A stretch of 64,000 nucleotides of DNA, taken from contig NZ_JXTJ01000018.1 of assembly GCF_001509835.1 (NCBI RefSeq), positions 1-64,000 of the forward strand, given 5' to 3'. The notes beneath the pieces were generated by a model, which was not told the origin of the DNA, searched no databases, and was given only the letters and a program-made list of their open reading frames with translations. This DNA is from Allobosea sp. WAO. GTDB taxonomy: Bacteria; Pseudomonadota; Alphaproteobacteria; Rhizobiales; Beijerinckiaceae. This document shows positions 18,559 through 26,348 of this stretch, in pieces (position 1 is the stretch's first letter; every line of letters starts with the position of its first letter). Position numbers and translations under genes: made by a program.

Positions 18559-18772
18559 GGGCTCCAGAATCAATCGGCGCAGAAGCGCCCGGATCGTTCT
18601 GGAACGCCGCCGGTTAATGATTGTGCAGATTCGGTGACGCTGCTGCGGTCATGCATGGCGACATTGCGTAAGGTGCATAGCCATGCGCCGCCGGCCACGA
18701 GCGCAATCGCGGTTGCAATGAGAAGCGTCCTGCGGCCTAAAGGCCGTAAGGTAAACGGGGCGGATTATCGGC

Positions 18773-20074
18773 ATGGGCGGCGACGTACAACGCATCGAGG
18801 CACTGCGGCGACTTCTGACCGAGGCCCATGCGAAACTCGGGCTGAAGCTCGGCTTTTCCCTGTGGGACGGCTCGAAAGTGCCCGCCGACTGGCCGCAGGA
18901 TGGGCTGATGATCGCGATCCGCGATGGCGGCGCCGTTGCGGCATTGCTGCGCAAGCCGAAGCTCGACACACTCCTCAACCTCCACATCTCCGACCGGATC
19001 GCGATCGAGAACGGCTCGATCTTCGACCTCGCCGCGGCGCGGCCGGAGGGCAAGGTCGGCAGGCTGGCGCGGGGCATCCCGAAATCGGCGGTGTTTGACG
19101 TGGTGCGCCGCTTCATCTTCGCGCCGGGCTCGGCCCCGGCGGCGGTGGCGCATCGCAAGGGCGACGAGATCGCGCGTGATGGCGATCCGGCGACCAACAA
19201 GGCCAATGTCGCCTATCACTACGACGTCTCGAACGAATTCTACCGGCTCTTCCTCGACGAGGAGATGGTCTACACCTGCGCCTACTTCACCGAGGAGCAC
19301 GGCGATATCGGCCGGGCCCAGCGCGACAAGCTCGACATGATCTGCCGGAAGCTGCGCCTCAAGCCGGGCGACAAGCTGCTCGACATCGGCTGCGGCTGGG
19401 GCGCCCTGATCTGCCATGCTGCCCAGCATTACGGCGTCGAGGCGCATGGCGTGACGCTGGCCGAGGAGCAGCTGAAATTCGCGCGCGAGAAGGTCGAGCG
19501 ACTCGGGCTGCAGGATCGGGTCACGCTGCATCTCAAGGACTTCACGCAGATGGAGGGCGTCTTCGACAAGATCTCCTCGATCGGCATGTTCGAGCAGGTC
19601 GGTATCCGCAACCACCAGACCTATTTCCAGGCGGTGAACCGGCTGCTGCGGCCGCGCGGGCTTTATCTGCACCACACGATCTCGCGCCGTGCGAAGAAGA
19701 CCGAGAAGGCCTTCAACAAGATGCCGCCCGAGTATCGCGCCCTGGTGCGCTACATCTTTCCCGGCGGCGAGCTCGATCATCTCGGCATGTCGATCGCCAA
19801 TCTCGAGCGCTACGGCTTCGAGGTGCACGATGTCGAGGGCTGGCGCGAGCACTACCAGCGCACGACCAGGCTATGGTGGGAGCGGCTGAACGCGCGCAAG
19901 GCGGAGGCGGAGGCCGAAATCGGGGCGGAGCGCACGCGGATGTGGCTGCTCTATCTCGCCGGCTGCTCGCTCGCCTTCGAGCGTGGCGGGGCGCTGATCA
20001 ATCAGACGCTGGTCTCGAAGCGCCGCAAGGGGCCGTCCGGCCTGCCGCTGACGCGCGAGGACCTCTATCGCTGA
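18773..20074 (+). CDS. cfa: Cyclopropane-fatty-acyl-phospholipid synthase
   Basis: A 433-residue SAM-dependent enzyme that methylenates unsaturated acyl chains of membrane phospholipids. It has the YHYDVSNEFYRLFLD segment (from 148), MVYTCAYF, the SAM-binding LDIGCGWGAL (203-212), and the family's SSIGMFEQVG and GLYLHHTI motifs. An N-terminal substrate-binding domain precedes the methyltransferase fold, and the length is normal for the family. It is divergent from the chemoreceptor gene, with 214 nt between them. The ATG at 18773 has only a weak upstream Shine-Dalgarno. Confidence 0.95.
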   Translation: MGGDVQRIEALRRLLTEAHAKLGLKLGFSLWDGSKVPADWPQDGLMIAIRDGGAVAALLRKPKLDTLLNLHISDRIAIENGSIFDLAAARPEGKVGRLARGIPKSAVFDVVRRFIFAPGSAPAAVAHRKGDEIARDGDPATNKANVAYHYDVSNEFYRLFLDEEMVYTCAYFTEEHGDIGRAQRDKLDMICRKLRLKPGDKLLDIGCGWGALICHAAQHYGVEAHGVTLAEEQLKFAREKVERLGLQDRVTLHLKDFTQMEGVFDKISSIGMFEQVGIRNHQTYFQAVNRLLRPRGLYLHHTISRRAKKTEKAFNKMPPEYRALVRYIFPGGELDHLGMSIANLERYGFEVHDVEGWREHYQRTTRLWWERLNARKAEAEAEIGAERTRMWLLYLAGCSLAFERGGALINQTLVSKRRKGPSGLPLTREDLYR

Positions 20075-20084
20075 GCGGGCGGCG

Positions 20085-20315
20085 TCAGCAGAGGCGCGGT
20101 GGCAGGAGTTCGAGCGGGCGGGTCGCCAGCGTCACCCCGCCAGGCTCGCGGCCGGTGGTGAAGCGGGCATAATGCAGGGCGGCATCGAGGCTGGCGAAGT
20201 AGCCGCCGCCGCGCCCATGCGTCTCGACGGCGATCCAGAAGCCCTCGCGATCACGGCCGACCTCGAAATGCGGGCCGACCGGCCGGGAGGCGACGGAGAT
20301 TTGCGGGGCCGGCAT
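20085..20315 (-). CDS. Hypothetical small protein
   Basis: A 76-residue soluble protein with no recognised family. It has alternating hydrophobic residues (FEVGRDREGFWIAVETHGRG) followed by a helix-like stretch (FASLDAALHYARFTTG), suggesting a small alpha/beta fold. The ATG at 20315 has a strong ribosome site, GAGAGG with 7-nt spacing, which is the main reason to accept it. It is convergent with cfa. Confidence 0.6.
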   Translation of the reverse strand: MPAPQISVASRPVGPHFEVGRDREGFWIAVETHGRGGGYFASLDAALHYARFTTGREPGGVTLATRPLELLPPRLC

Positions 20316-20326
20316 GGCGGCACCTC

Positions 20327-20458
20327 TCAGAAGAAGCCGATGGTGACGGCGAGCGCGAGGCCGGCGCCGAAGACGATGACGGCGACGAGCGCGGCCTCGA
20401 GACCGGCGAGAAGGGCCGGGGTGTTGCTGGCGATGGCGGAGCGGGAAAGCGAGAACAT
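20327..20458 (-). CDS. Small single-pass membrane protein (43 residues)
   Basis: A 43-residue ORF starting at ATG 20458, with GGGGGA about 7 nt upstream. Its C-terminal two thirds (about 15-42) is one hydrophobic helix with small residues, and Arg6 near the N-terminus favours an N-in orientation. It lies 11 nt upstream of the 76-residue ORF on the same strand, so the two may be a small operon. No homologue is recalled. Confidence 0.5.
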   Translation of the reverse strand: MFSLSRSAIASNTPALLAGLEAALVAVIVFGAGLALAVTIGFF

Positions 20459-20555
20459 GGCGAAATCCCCCGACGCGGCGGTGCGTCCATGATGCCGGCT
20501 TGGCCGGATCAGCCGCGGTTTCGCCGGCGGGGATAGAAAACGGCTGGCGGCGGGC

Positions 20556-20590
20556 AATAAAAAAGGCGCCTCCCTTTCGGGAAGCGCCTT
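20556..20590 (-). terminator. Rho-independent terminator after the DUF2853 gene
   Basis: Read on the minus strand: a stem of 7 bp plus 4 bp (20563-20569 with 20584-20590; 20571-20574 with 20579-20582) is followed by TTTTTTATT. It lies 26 nt beyond the DUF2853 stop codon. Confidence 0.85.
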
Positions 20591-20615
20591 GCGGCCAAAG
20601 CCGTCGGATTGATCT

Positions 20616-20933
20616 CTACTTCTTCACGAAGGCATCAAGCTTTCCATAATGCTCGGCCAGCAGATAGTAGAAGGTCAGGCGCGATTTGGTCTTGTCGGCC
20701 TTCATGTGCTCGCAGATCGCCTTGATCGAGGCGTCGAGATCGCCGCCGTTCAGGCCGAGCTTCTTCTTCAGGAAGTTCTCGCGGACGCGCTCCAGCTCGG
20801 CCGGGTCGGAACAGGCGACGTAGCGCGTATCGGGCTTGCTCATGACCAGTGCATAAGACTTGGCCATGCCGGCGAAAGCCGCTTCATTGACGGCCTTTTT
20901 AGCGAACTTCTTGACGTCTGCGAGATGATCCAT
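20616..20933 (-). CDS. DUF2853 family protein
   Basis: A 105-residue soluble, Lys-rich, mainly helical protein recognised as DUF2853 (the DVKKF...ANEAA-like N-terminus, a central YVACSDPAELERVRENFL segment, and a C-terminal LTFYYLLAEHYGKL). Its function is unknown. ATG 20933 has AGAGGGG 6 nt upstream, and a clear terminator follows, so it is probably monocistronic. A longer reading frame extends upstream but runs antisense-like through non-coding sequence and is not credible. Confidence 0.85.
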   Translation of the reverse strand: MDHLADVKKFAKKAVNEAAFAGMAKSYALVMSKPDTRYVACSDPAELERVRENFLKKKLGLNGGDLDASIKAICEHMKADKTKSRLTFYYLLAEHYGKLDAFVKK

Positions 20934-21088
20934 CGGTAGCCCCTCTGAGACTCTGCGGTTCGAAGTTGAGCAAGACTGGCGTCGCGCGCGGCGAACGATA
21001 TCCGGCTTTCTTCCCGCAGGCGAGAGGGCAAGCGAATGCAAAGCGACTTTACGGCAGGGACGCGATTCCCGCCGTAAAGCCGGCTGTC

Positions 21089-21619
21089 TCAGGGCATGAC
21101 CACGACCGGGGCGCCCATGCGGACCCGGGCGTAAAGATCGATCACATCCCGGTTGTGCATGCGGAAGCAGCCATAGGATGCCGCCGTGCCGACCGAGCGC
21201 GGATTGTTGGTGCCGTGGATCGCGTATTCGCCGCCGGGCCCGAGGCCGATGACGCGGGCGCCCATCGGATTGTTGGGGGCGCCGCTCGGGATGATGTCGG
21301 GAATCGAGGGATTGTCGCGCTTGACCGAGGCCGGCGGGCTCCAGGACGGTTCGACCGCAAGCTCCTCGATGTATTTGACGCCACGCCATTGCTTGCCGGC
21401 CTTACCGACGGCGATGCTGTAGCGCAGCGCCTGGCCGGGGGCGGCGATGAAATAGAGCTTCCGCTCGGCGGTGCGGATGACGATCGTGCCCGGCTGGTAG
21501 CGAAGATCGGGAAACTCGACGACTTCGCGGGCCTGTACCGGGCGCAGCGCGAGCAGCATCAGCAGCAGCGCGAACCCTGCCGCGAGAATGAGATCGATCG
21601 GCCCGTGTCGGCGGGTCAT
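21089..21619 (-). CDS. L,D-transpeptidase (YkuD family)
   Basis: A 176-residue exported enzyme. Signal peptide or N-terminal anchor at about 1-30 (cut after PVQA). The YkuD domain covers about 45-176, with HGTN at 135-138 and the catalytic Cys151 in SYGCFRM. SGAPNNPMG is also typical. These enzymes make 3-3 cross-links in peptidoglycan or attach lipoproteins to it in the periplasm. The ribosome site is GGAGG with 8-nt spacing. Its upstream region contains two palindromes with GANTC sites, and further upstream a 30-residue ORF resembles its own signal peptide. Confidence 0.95.
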   Translation of the reverse strand: MTRRHGPIDLILAAGFALLLMLLALRPVQAREVVEFPDLRYQPGTIVIRTAERKLYFIAAPGQALRYSIAVGKAGKQWRGVKYIEELAVEPSWSPPASVKRDNPSIPDIIPSGAPNNPMGARVIGLGPGGEYAIHGTNNPRSVGTAASYGCFRMHNRDVIDLYARVRMGAPVVVMP

Positions 21620-21673
21620 GTCTTTCGCCTCCTACGCGGCCAGTGCCGCCTCGCGGGCGATTTGAAGAAGGCG

Positions 21674-21726
21674 CCGGTGAATCACCGGTTCAGCGAGATG
21701 GTGAACGGTCGATTCAGGATGAATCG
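21674..21726. promoter_or_regulatory. GANTC-containing palindromes upstream of the L,D-transpeptidase gene
   Basis: Two palindromes lie here: CCGGTGAATCACCGG (21674-21688, perfect 7-bp arms) and CGATTCAGGATGAATCG (21710-21726, perfect 7-bp arms). They contain three GANTC sequences (21679, 21711 and 21721), the recognition site of the CcrM methyltransferase of alphaproteobacteria. They lie 55-107 nt upstream of the transpeptidase start, a suitable place for promoter control. Confidence 0.55.
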
Positions 21727-21745
21727 CACCTGAAACGGGCTCGGA

Positions 21746-21838
21746 TCAGGCGAAGACGGCGCCGAAGGCCAGGGCTGCGATCAGCAGGGACAGAGCGGCG
21801 GCTAGCAGTAGATCGATTGGCCCGTGCGGGATGCTCAT
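21746..21838 (-). CDS. Orphan 30-residue membrane peptide resembling the L,D-transpeptidase signal peptide
   Basis: ATG 21838 with GGAGGG 7 nt upstream; TGA at 21746-21748. The 30-residue product matches residues 1-30 of the downstream transpeptidase at 16 of 30 positions, including a shared HGPIDL block that is also nearly identical in DNA (16 of 18 bases). It encodes only a short N-region and one hydrophobic helix, with no mature domain. It is either a decayed partial duplication or a small membrane protein. Confidence 0.55.
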   Translation of the reverse strand: MSIPHGPIDLLLAAALSLLIAALAFGAVFA

Positions 21839-21997
21839 GACGGATCCCTCCGACACGCCGCGCTACCTGTGGGCCCGCAGCGTAGGCCCCGTCATGACAG
21901 CACCGGCTGCGGTGGTCCATGGCAGGGACGCGCAAGCCTCAATGGCGGGTTAAGCCTGTGCGTCGCATTCGGCGCAAGCGGCCCGGAGCGCGACGAG

Positions 21998-22444
21998 TCA
22001 AGCCTTCTCGACGATCAGCGTCGCGCCCTCGACCCGGACGACGCGCACCTCCGAGCCGGCGAGCAACTCCGGGCCGGTAACGCGCCAGGAAGAATCGCCG
22101 ACGCGGATGCGGCCCTCGCCGCCGGTCATGGTCGCCTCGAGCTTGAAGACCCGGCCGATCAGTTGTCGGCCGCGATCGTTCAGGCCGTGGGCGGCATCGG
22201 GCTCCTCGGCCTTGCGCCTTGTCGCGATGCGGCCGACCAGCACGCTGGCGACGGCAAAGGCGGCGAAGACGAGCCAGGCGCCCTGCCAGGCGATGCCGGT
22301 GAGGCCGACGACAGCACCGGTGAGCAGCGCCGCGAGGCCGAGCCAAAGCAGGAAGACGCCGGGCGCGAGCATCTCGCCGCCGATCAGGACGAGACCGAGC
22401 ACGATCCAGACCCAACCGCCGAAGGAGCCGAACCAGTCGAGCAT
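21998..22444 (-). CDS. NfeD family membrane protein
   Basis: A 148-residue protein with three or four transmembrane segments (about 8-30, 33-52 and 55-75) and a C-terminal OB-fold domain (GLNDRGRQLIGRVF, GEGRIRVGDSSWRV, VRVEGATLIVEK). NfeD proteins partner SPFH proteins in membrane microdomains. ATG 22444 is separated from the SPFH stop codon by one base, giving the classic qmcA-nfeD arrangement. A longer in-frame ORF upstream is a shadow of the SPFH gene. Confidence 0.93.
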   Translation of the reverse strand: MLDWFGSFGGWVWIVLGLVLIGGEMLAPGVFLLWLGLAALLTGAVVGLTGIAWQGAWLVFAAFAVASVLVGRIATRRKAEEPDAAHGLNDRGRQLIGRVFKLEATMTGGEGRIRVGDSSWRVTGPELLAGSEVRVVRVEGATLIVEKA

Positions 22445-22445
22445 G

Positions 22446-23426
22446 TCAGGCTCCGGGGCTGCGGCCGGCGGCCGGAACGGAGCCGGCGCGGCGGCTCTCG
22501 ATCGCCTCCTCGCCGAAAACCGCCTTGGTGAGCTGGGCGATGCCGCCGACCGTGCCGGCAAGCGCGGCAGCCTCAATCGGCACGATCACCACCTTGCTGT
22601 TGGGGGCGCTGGCCATCGCCTTGAGGGCGTCGGTGTAGCGCTCGGCGATCAGGAAGTTGGCGGCCTGGATGTCGCCGCGGCTGATCGCCTCGCTGACCAT
22701 GGCGGTGGCGTTCGCCTCGGCCTGGGCGAGACGCTCGCGCGCTTCGGCATCGCGCAGCGCCGCCTCCTTGCGGCCCTCGGCGGCGAGGATCTGCGACTGC
22801 TTCTGGCCCTCGGCCTTGAGGATATCGGCCTGGCGCAGGCCTTCGGCCTCGAGCACGGCGGCGCGCTTCTCGCGCTCGGCCTTCATCTGGCGGTTCATCG
22901 CCCCGGCAATGTCGGCCGGTGGCAGGATGTCGCGGATCTCGATGCGGGTGACCTTGACGCCCCAGGGCGACGCGGCGGCGTCCATGACGCGCAGCAGCCG
23001 CTCGTTGATCTCGTCGCGATGCGAGAGCAACTGGTCCAGGTCCATCGAGCCGACGACGGTGCGGATATTGGTCATGGTCAGGACCATCAGCGCATCGTCG
23101 AGGCTCGCGACCTCGTAGCGGGCCTTGGCGGCGTCGAGCACCTGGAAGAAGGCGGCGGCATCGATGCGCACGCCGGCATTGTCCTTGGTGATCGCCTCCT
23201 GGCTGGGAATGTCGAGCACCTGCTCCATGACATTCACCTTGTGGCCGACCCGGTCGATATAGGGCACGATCAGGCCGAGCCCGGCGCCGAGCGTGCGCGA
23301 ATAACGGCCGAAGCGCTCGACGGTGTAGTTGTAGCCCTGCGGGACCGTGCGCACGCCGAGCGCGATCGTCAGGATGACCAGCGCCACCAGCGCGACGACG
23401 ACGATGTCGAACCCGTACGGACCCAT
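22446..23426 (-). CDS. SPFH/Band 7 domain protein (stomatin/QmcA-like)
   Basis: A 326-residue membrane-anchored SPFH protein. An N-terminal transmembrane segment (about 5-25) is followed by the Band 7 domain, with TVPQGYNYTVERFGRYSRTL and GVKVTRIEIRDILPP. A long Ala/Glu/Arg coiled coil follows, with repeated EAEG/KAEGQ motifs. Such proteins oligomerise into membrane cages and affect protease quality control. ATG 23426 is preceded by GGAG at 9 nt; TTG 23441 is an alternative. It is followed directly by nfeD. Confidence 0.94.
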   Translation of the reverse strand: MGPYGFDIVVVALVALVILTIALGVRTVPQGYNYTVERFGRYSRTLGAGLGLIVPYIDRVGHKVNVMEQVLDIPSQEAITKDNAGVRIDAAAFFQVLDAAKARYEVASLDDALMVLTMTNIRTVVGSMDLDQLLSHRDEINERLLRVMDAAASPWGVKVTRIEIRDILPPADIAGAMNRQMKAEREKRAAVLEAEGLRQADILKAEGQKQSQILAAEGRKEAALRDAEARERLAQAEANATAMVSEAISRGDIQAANFLIAERYTDALKAMASAPNSKVVIVPIEAAALAGTVGGIAQLTKAVFGEEAIESRRAGSVPAAGRSPGA

Positions 23427-23500
23427 GAAATCAATCTCCAATCCAGTCTGCGGCCATCAAGCTGATGATTGCGAAGCTTTGATGCAAGCTCGCGCCGGGA

Positions 23501-23998
23501 TCAGCCTTCCAGCGCCTTGACGACACGCCACATCGTCTCGCCGATGGCGTTGCATTCCTCGTCGCTGAGGACGCCCATCATCGCCTCGATCCTGGCGGTA
23601 TGGATTGCCAGAGCCTTGCGGGTGAGCGCCTCGCCCTCCGGCGTCAGCCAGAGCCGGCGGACGCGCTTGTCAGCCTCGTCATTGCGGCGTTCGATCAGGT
23701 TGCGGCGCTCCAGCTCGGGCAGCAGCATGCTCATGGCACTGCGCCCGACGAGCAGCTTCTCGGCCAGCGCCTGCTGGGTCAGCCCCGGCGTGCGGAAGAC
23801 ATTGGCGAGCACGTCGTAATGGGCGAGCTGGATGCCGAGAGGCGCCAGCGCCTCCGAGAACACCTTCTTCCAGAGCTGGTGCATGCGCGCGACGGCGAGC
23901 CAGTTCTTGAAGCGCGGCAGATCCCAGGGCAGCCCGGTGCCGCCAGTGCCGCCCAGCTCATCTGACGGTGCGGAAATCGGCTCTTGCATTTTGTTCAT
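23501..23998 (-). CDS. MarR family transcriptional regulator
   Basis: A 165-residue winged-helix regulator. The helix-turn-helix is at about 72-115 (GLTQQALAEKLLVGRSAMSMLLPELERR), and the wing contains DEADKRVRRLWLTPEG, a MarR hallmark. Flanking helices form the dimer interface. The start is ATG 23998; the much longer in-frame ORF upstream is antisense to the hydrolase gene. The divergent intergenic region holds four GTTCA/TGAAC half-sites, so it probably represses itself and the hydrolase in response to a small phenolic-type ligand. Confidence 0.93.
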   Translation of the reverse strand: MNKMQEPISAPSDELGGTGGTGLPWDLPRFKNWLAVARMHQLWKKVFSEALAPLGIQLAHYDVLANVFRTPGLTQQALAEKLLVGRSAMSMLLPELERRNLIERRNDEADKRVRRLWLTPEGEALTRKALAIHTARIEAMMGVLSDEECNAIGETMWRVVKALEG

Positions 23999-24026
23999 GG
24001 CTGAACATAATAGTTCAAGACTGAAC
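23993..24026. promoter_or_regulatory. MarR-type operator cluster
   Basis: Four alternating half-sites occur: GTTCA at 23993, TGAAC at 24002, GTTCA at 24013 and TGAAC at 24022. The central pair, TGAAC-N6-GTTCA (24002-24017), is a perfect inverted repeat. The cluster covers the marR start codon and the divergent promoter region, which suits autorepression. Confidence 0.65.
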
Positions 24027-24043
24027 AAACAGGGTTCCCGATC

Positions 24044-24943
24044 ATGCCCAGCGCAGCCCTCAGCGTCATTCGTCCTCTCGTCCGCATCGGCAGCTTCATC
24101 GCCCCGCATACGGCAGGGCGCGCCGCCTTCAAGCTCTTCTGCACGCCACCGCGCCTGCCGGGCCCGCAGAGCCGGACCGGCAAGGCGATCATTGCCGCCC
24201 GCGCCCGGCTCGCGCCGGCGATCAGGCAGGCGGTATCCTACCCGTGCGGGACGGTCAGCACCTATCTGTTCGAACCGGAGCCCCGCTTGCAAGATGGCGA
24301 TGGCCCGGCGCCGACGGTGATCCTGCTGCATGGCTGGAACAGCGAGGCGGCCTTCATGACCGCCTTCGTCGCGCCCTTGCTGGCGCAGGGGTTCCGCGTC
24401 GTCGCCTTCGACATGCCGGCGCATGGCGCCTCGACCGGGGCGGAGCTCAACATCCCGCTCGGCGTTGCGGCCCTTGCTGCGGTCGCCCGGGTGTTCGCCC
24501 CCGTCCATGCTATCGTGACGCATTCCTTCGGTGGGGCCATCGCGCTCGCAGCCCTCGCCGGCAGCGTGCCGGGCCAGCCATCGGTCGCGGCGCGCCGGCT
24601 CGCGCTGATCGCGGCGCCGTCCTCGATCGCGATGATCACGCGCAATTTCGGCGCGACGATCGGACTCGGCCGACGCGGCCAGGCAGCGCTGGAGAAGCGC
24701 ATCCAAAGCGTCGCGGGCAATCCGATCGAGGTTTTCGAGGGCCGCGAGCAGCTGGCTGCGATCGGCCTGCCGACGCTGGTGATCCATGACCGGCAGGATC
24801 GCGAACTCGATTTCCACCATGCAGAGGCGCTGGCGGCGGGGGGGCCCTTCGTGACCTTGGAGGAGACAGGCGGGCTCGGCCACCGCCGCATCCTGCAGGC
24901 GAAGCCGGTGGTCGAGAGCGTGACGCGCTTCGTGGTGGGCTGA
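24044..24943 (+). CDS. Alpha/beta hydrolase
   Basis: A 299-residue alpha/beta-hydrolase. The oxyanion-region motif LLHGWNS lies near 94-100. The nucleophile is Ser161 in THSFGGA, the acid probably Asp252 in HDRQDREL, and the base His280 in GGLGHRR. The FDMPAHGAS motif is also typical of serine hydrolases. The substrate is unknown. It is divergent from marR, 45 nt away, with operator half-sites between, so its expression is likely ligand-induced. Confidence 0.9.
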   Translation: MPSAALSVIRPLVRIGSFIAPHTAGRAAFKLFCTPPRLPGPQSRTGKAIIAARARLAPAIRQAVSYPCGTVSTYLFEPEPRLQDGDGPAPTVILLHGWNSEAAFMTAFVAPLLAQGFRVVAFDMPAHGASTGAELNIPLGVAALAAVARVFAPVHAIVTHSFGGAIALAALAGSVPGQPSVAARRLALIAAPSSIAMITRNFGATIGLGRRGQAALEKRIQSVAGNPIEVFEGREQLAAIGLPTLVIHDRQDRELDFHHAEALAAGGPFVTLEETGGLGHRRILQAKPVVESVTRFVVG

Positions 24944-24965
24944 ACGATGCGCCTCGGCGCTTCCC

Positions 24966-25064
24966 GTCATCCCGGGCGACCAAGGGTCGACCCGGGATCC
25001 ATCGGAGGGCACTGCGCCCTACGATGGATCCCGGCACTGCGCTTCGCTCCGGCCGGAATGACCG
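24966..25064. repeat. Family A intergenic palindromic repeat
   Basis: GTCATCCCGGG at the left and CCGGAATGACC at the right, with CCCGGGATCCATCGGAGGGC facing GCCCTACGATGGATCCCGG. It lies between the convergent hydrolase and hemH genes and could act as a bidirectional terminator-like hairpin. Confidence 0.8.
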
Positions 25065-25091
25065 GCAAAGAGGGAAGGGCGTCAGGATGCC

Positions 25092-26171
25092 TCAGGCCCA
25101 GCCCATCAGCTCCCGGCGGACCAGCGCCTCGATGACGTCGATGCCCTCGGCGGAATCGTTGAGGCAGGGCAGATAGGCGAATTTCTCGCCGCCATTGTGC
25201 AGGAAGATCTCGCGGTTCTCGCCGTCGAGCTCTTCGAGGGTCTCCAGGCAGTCGGCCGAGAAGCCGGGCGCGACGATGGCGAGAGACTTGGCGCCGCCCT
25301 GAGCCAGCGCCTTCACCGTCTCGTCGGTATAGGGCTGCAGCCATTCATCGGGCCCGAAGCGCGACTGGAAGGTCATGCGGAAGCGCTCTTCCGGCAGCCC
25401 GAGCGCGTCGCGCAGCAGACGCCAGGTCTTGGCGCACTGGCAGTAATAGGGATCACCCTTGAGCAGGTTCTCCTTCGGCATGCCGTGGAAGGAGCAGAGG
25501 ATGATCTGCGGCTCGAAATCGAGCTTGGCAAGCGAGGCCCGCATCGAGGTCGCGAGCGCACCGATATAGGCGGGATCGTCATGATAGGCCGGTACGGTGC
25601 GGACCGCCGGCTGCCAGCGCATCTCCATCAGCGCCCGGAAGGCGTGGTCGCAGGCAGTCGCCGTGGTCGGGGCGGCATATTGCGGATAGAGCGGCACGAA
25701 CAGGATGCGGTCGCAGCCCTCGTTCTGCAGATGCTGGATCCGGCTCTTCACATCGGGAAAGCCGTAACGCATCGCCCAGTCGAAGACGATCCGGTCGCCG
25801 GCAAAGCCCTGGAGGCGCTGCGCCAGCTGCTCGGTCTGCGAGCGGGTGATGGTCTTGAGCGGACCCTCGTCGCGCTCCTTGTTCCAGATCGTCGCGTAGT
25901 CCTTGCCCTTCCGGCCGGGGCGCGTCGACAGGATGATCAGGTTGAGGATCGGCCACCATTTCCAGCGCGGCTCCTCGATCACCCGGCGATCGGAGAGGAA
26001 CTCCTTGAGATAGGCGCGCATCGGCCAGTAGCTCGTGCCTTCCGGCGTGCCGAGATTCATCAGCAGCACGCCGATCCGGCCGGAGCGGACCCGCGGATGG
26101 TCGGACGGCAGGGCGATGGCGGGCGCCGCTGGCAAGCCGGCTTCGGCGTTCGTGTCGATGCGCTTTTCCAT
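25092..26171 (-). CDS. hemH: Ferrochelatase
   Basis: A 359-residue enzyme inserting Fe2+ into protoporphyrin IX in the final step of heme synthesis. The N-terminal GVLLMNLGTPEG, the PLYPQYAAPTTAT motif, the active-site His229 in CSFHGMP, the FQSRFG motif and the C-terminal VAPGFSADCLETLEEL are all present. ATG 26171 was chosen by homology of the N-terminus; the in-frame extension upstream is antisense to the phosphatase gene. The ribosome site is weak. Confidence 0.97.
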   Translation of the reverse strand: MEKRIDTNAEAGLPAAPAIALPSDHPRVRSGRIGVLLMNLGTPEGTSYWPMRAYLKEFLSDRRVIEEPRWKWWPILNLIILSTRPGRKGKDYATIWNKERDEGPLKTITRSQTEQLAQRLQGFAGDRIVFDWAMRYGFPDVKSRIQHLQNEGCDRILFVPLYPQYAAPTTATACDHAFRALMEMRWQPAVRTVPAYHDDPAYIGALATSMRASLAKLDFEPQIILCSFHGMPKENLLKGDPYYCQCAKTWRLLRDALGLPEERFRMTFQSRFGPDEWLQPYTDETVKALAQGGAKSLAIVAPGFSADCLETLEELDGENREIFLHNGGEKFAYLPCLNDSAEGIDVIEALVRRELMGWA

Positions 26172-26348
26172 GGCCTGTGATTTAGACGAGTTCCGGCTTT
26201 CGTCCAGTCGCGAGACAGGTTTCGTCGGCGGGTGCGACAATGCGGAAGCTGTTCTCGCAGCAATCGCAGCTTTGTCGCGCGCAGGACCTCGCCAACACAG
26301 CACGGCTCTTGCTAGTCTGGAAAAAATCAAATCCGGAGGGGTTGGCCT

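Noticed and set aside
18601..18640. CtrA-like half motif (TTAAC) upstream of the chemoreceptor gene
   Set aside because: A single TTAA without the paired half-site is not enough evidence for CtrA binding.
23501..25012. Extended MarR frame of 503 codons
   Set aside because: The upstream part is antisense to the hydrolase gene; MarR proteins are about 150-170 residues.
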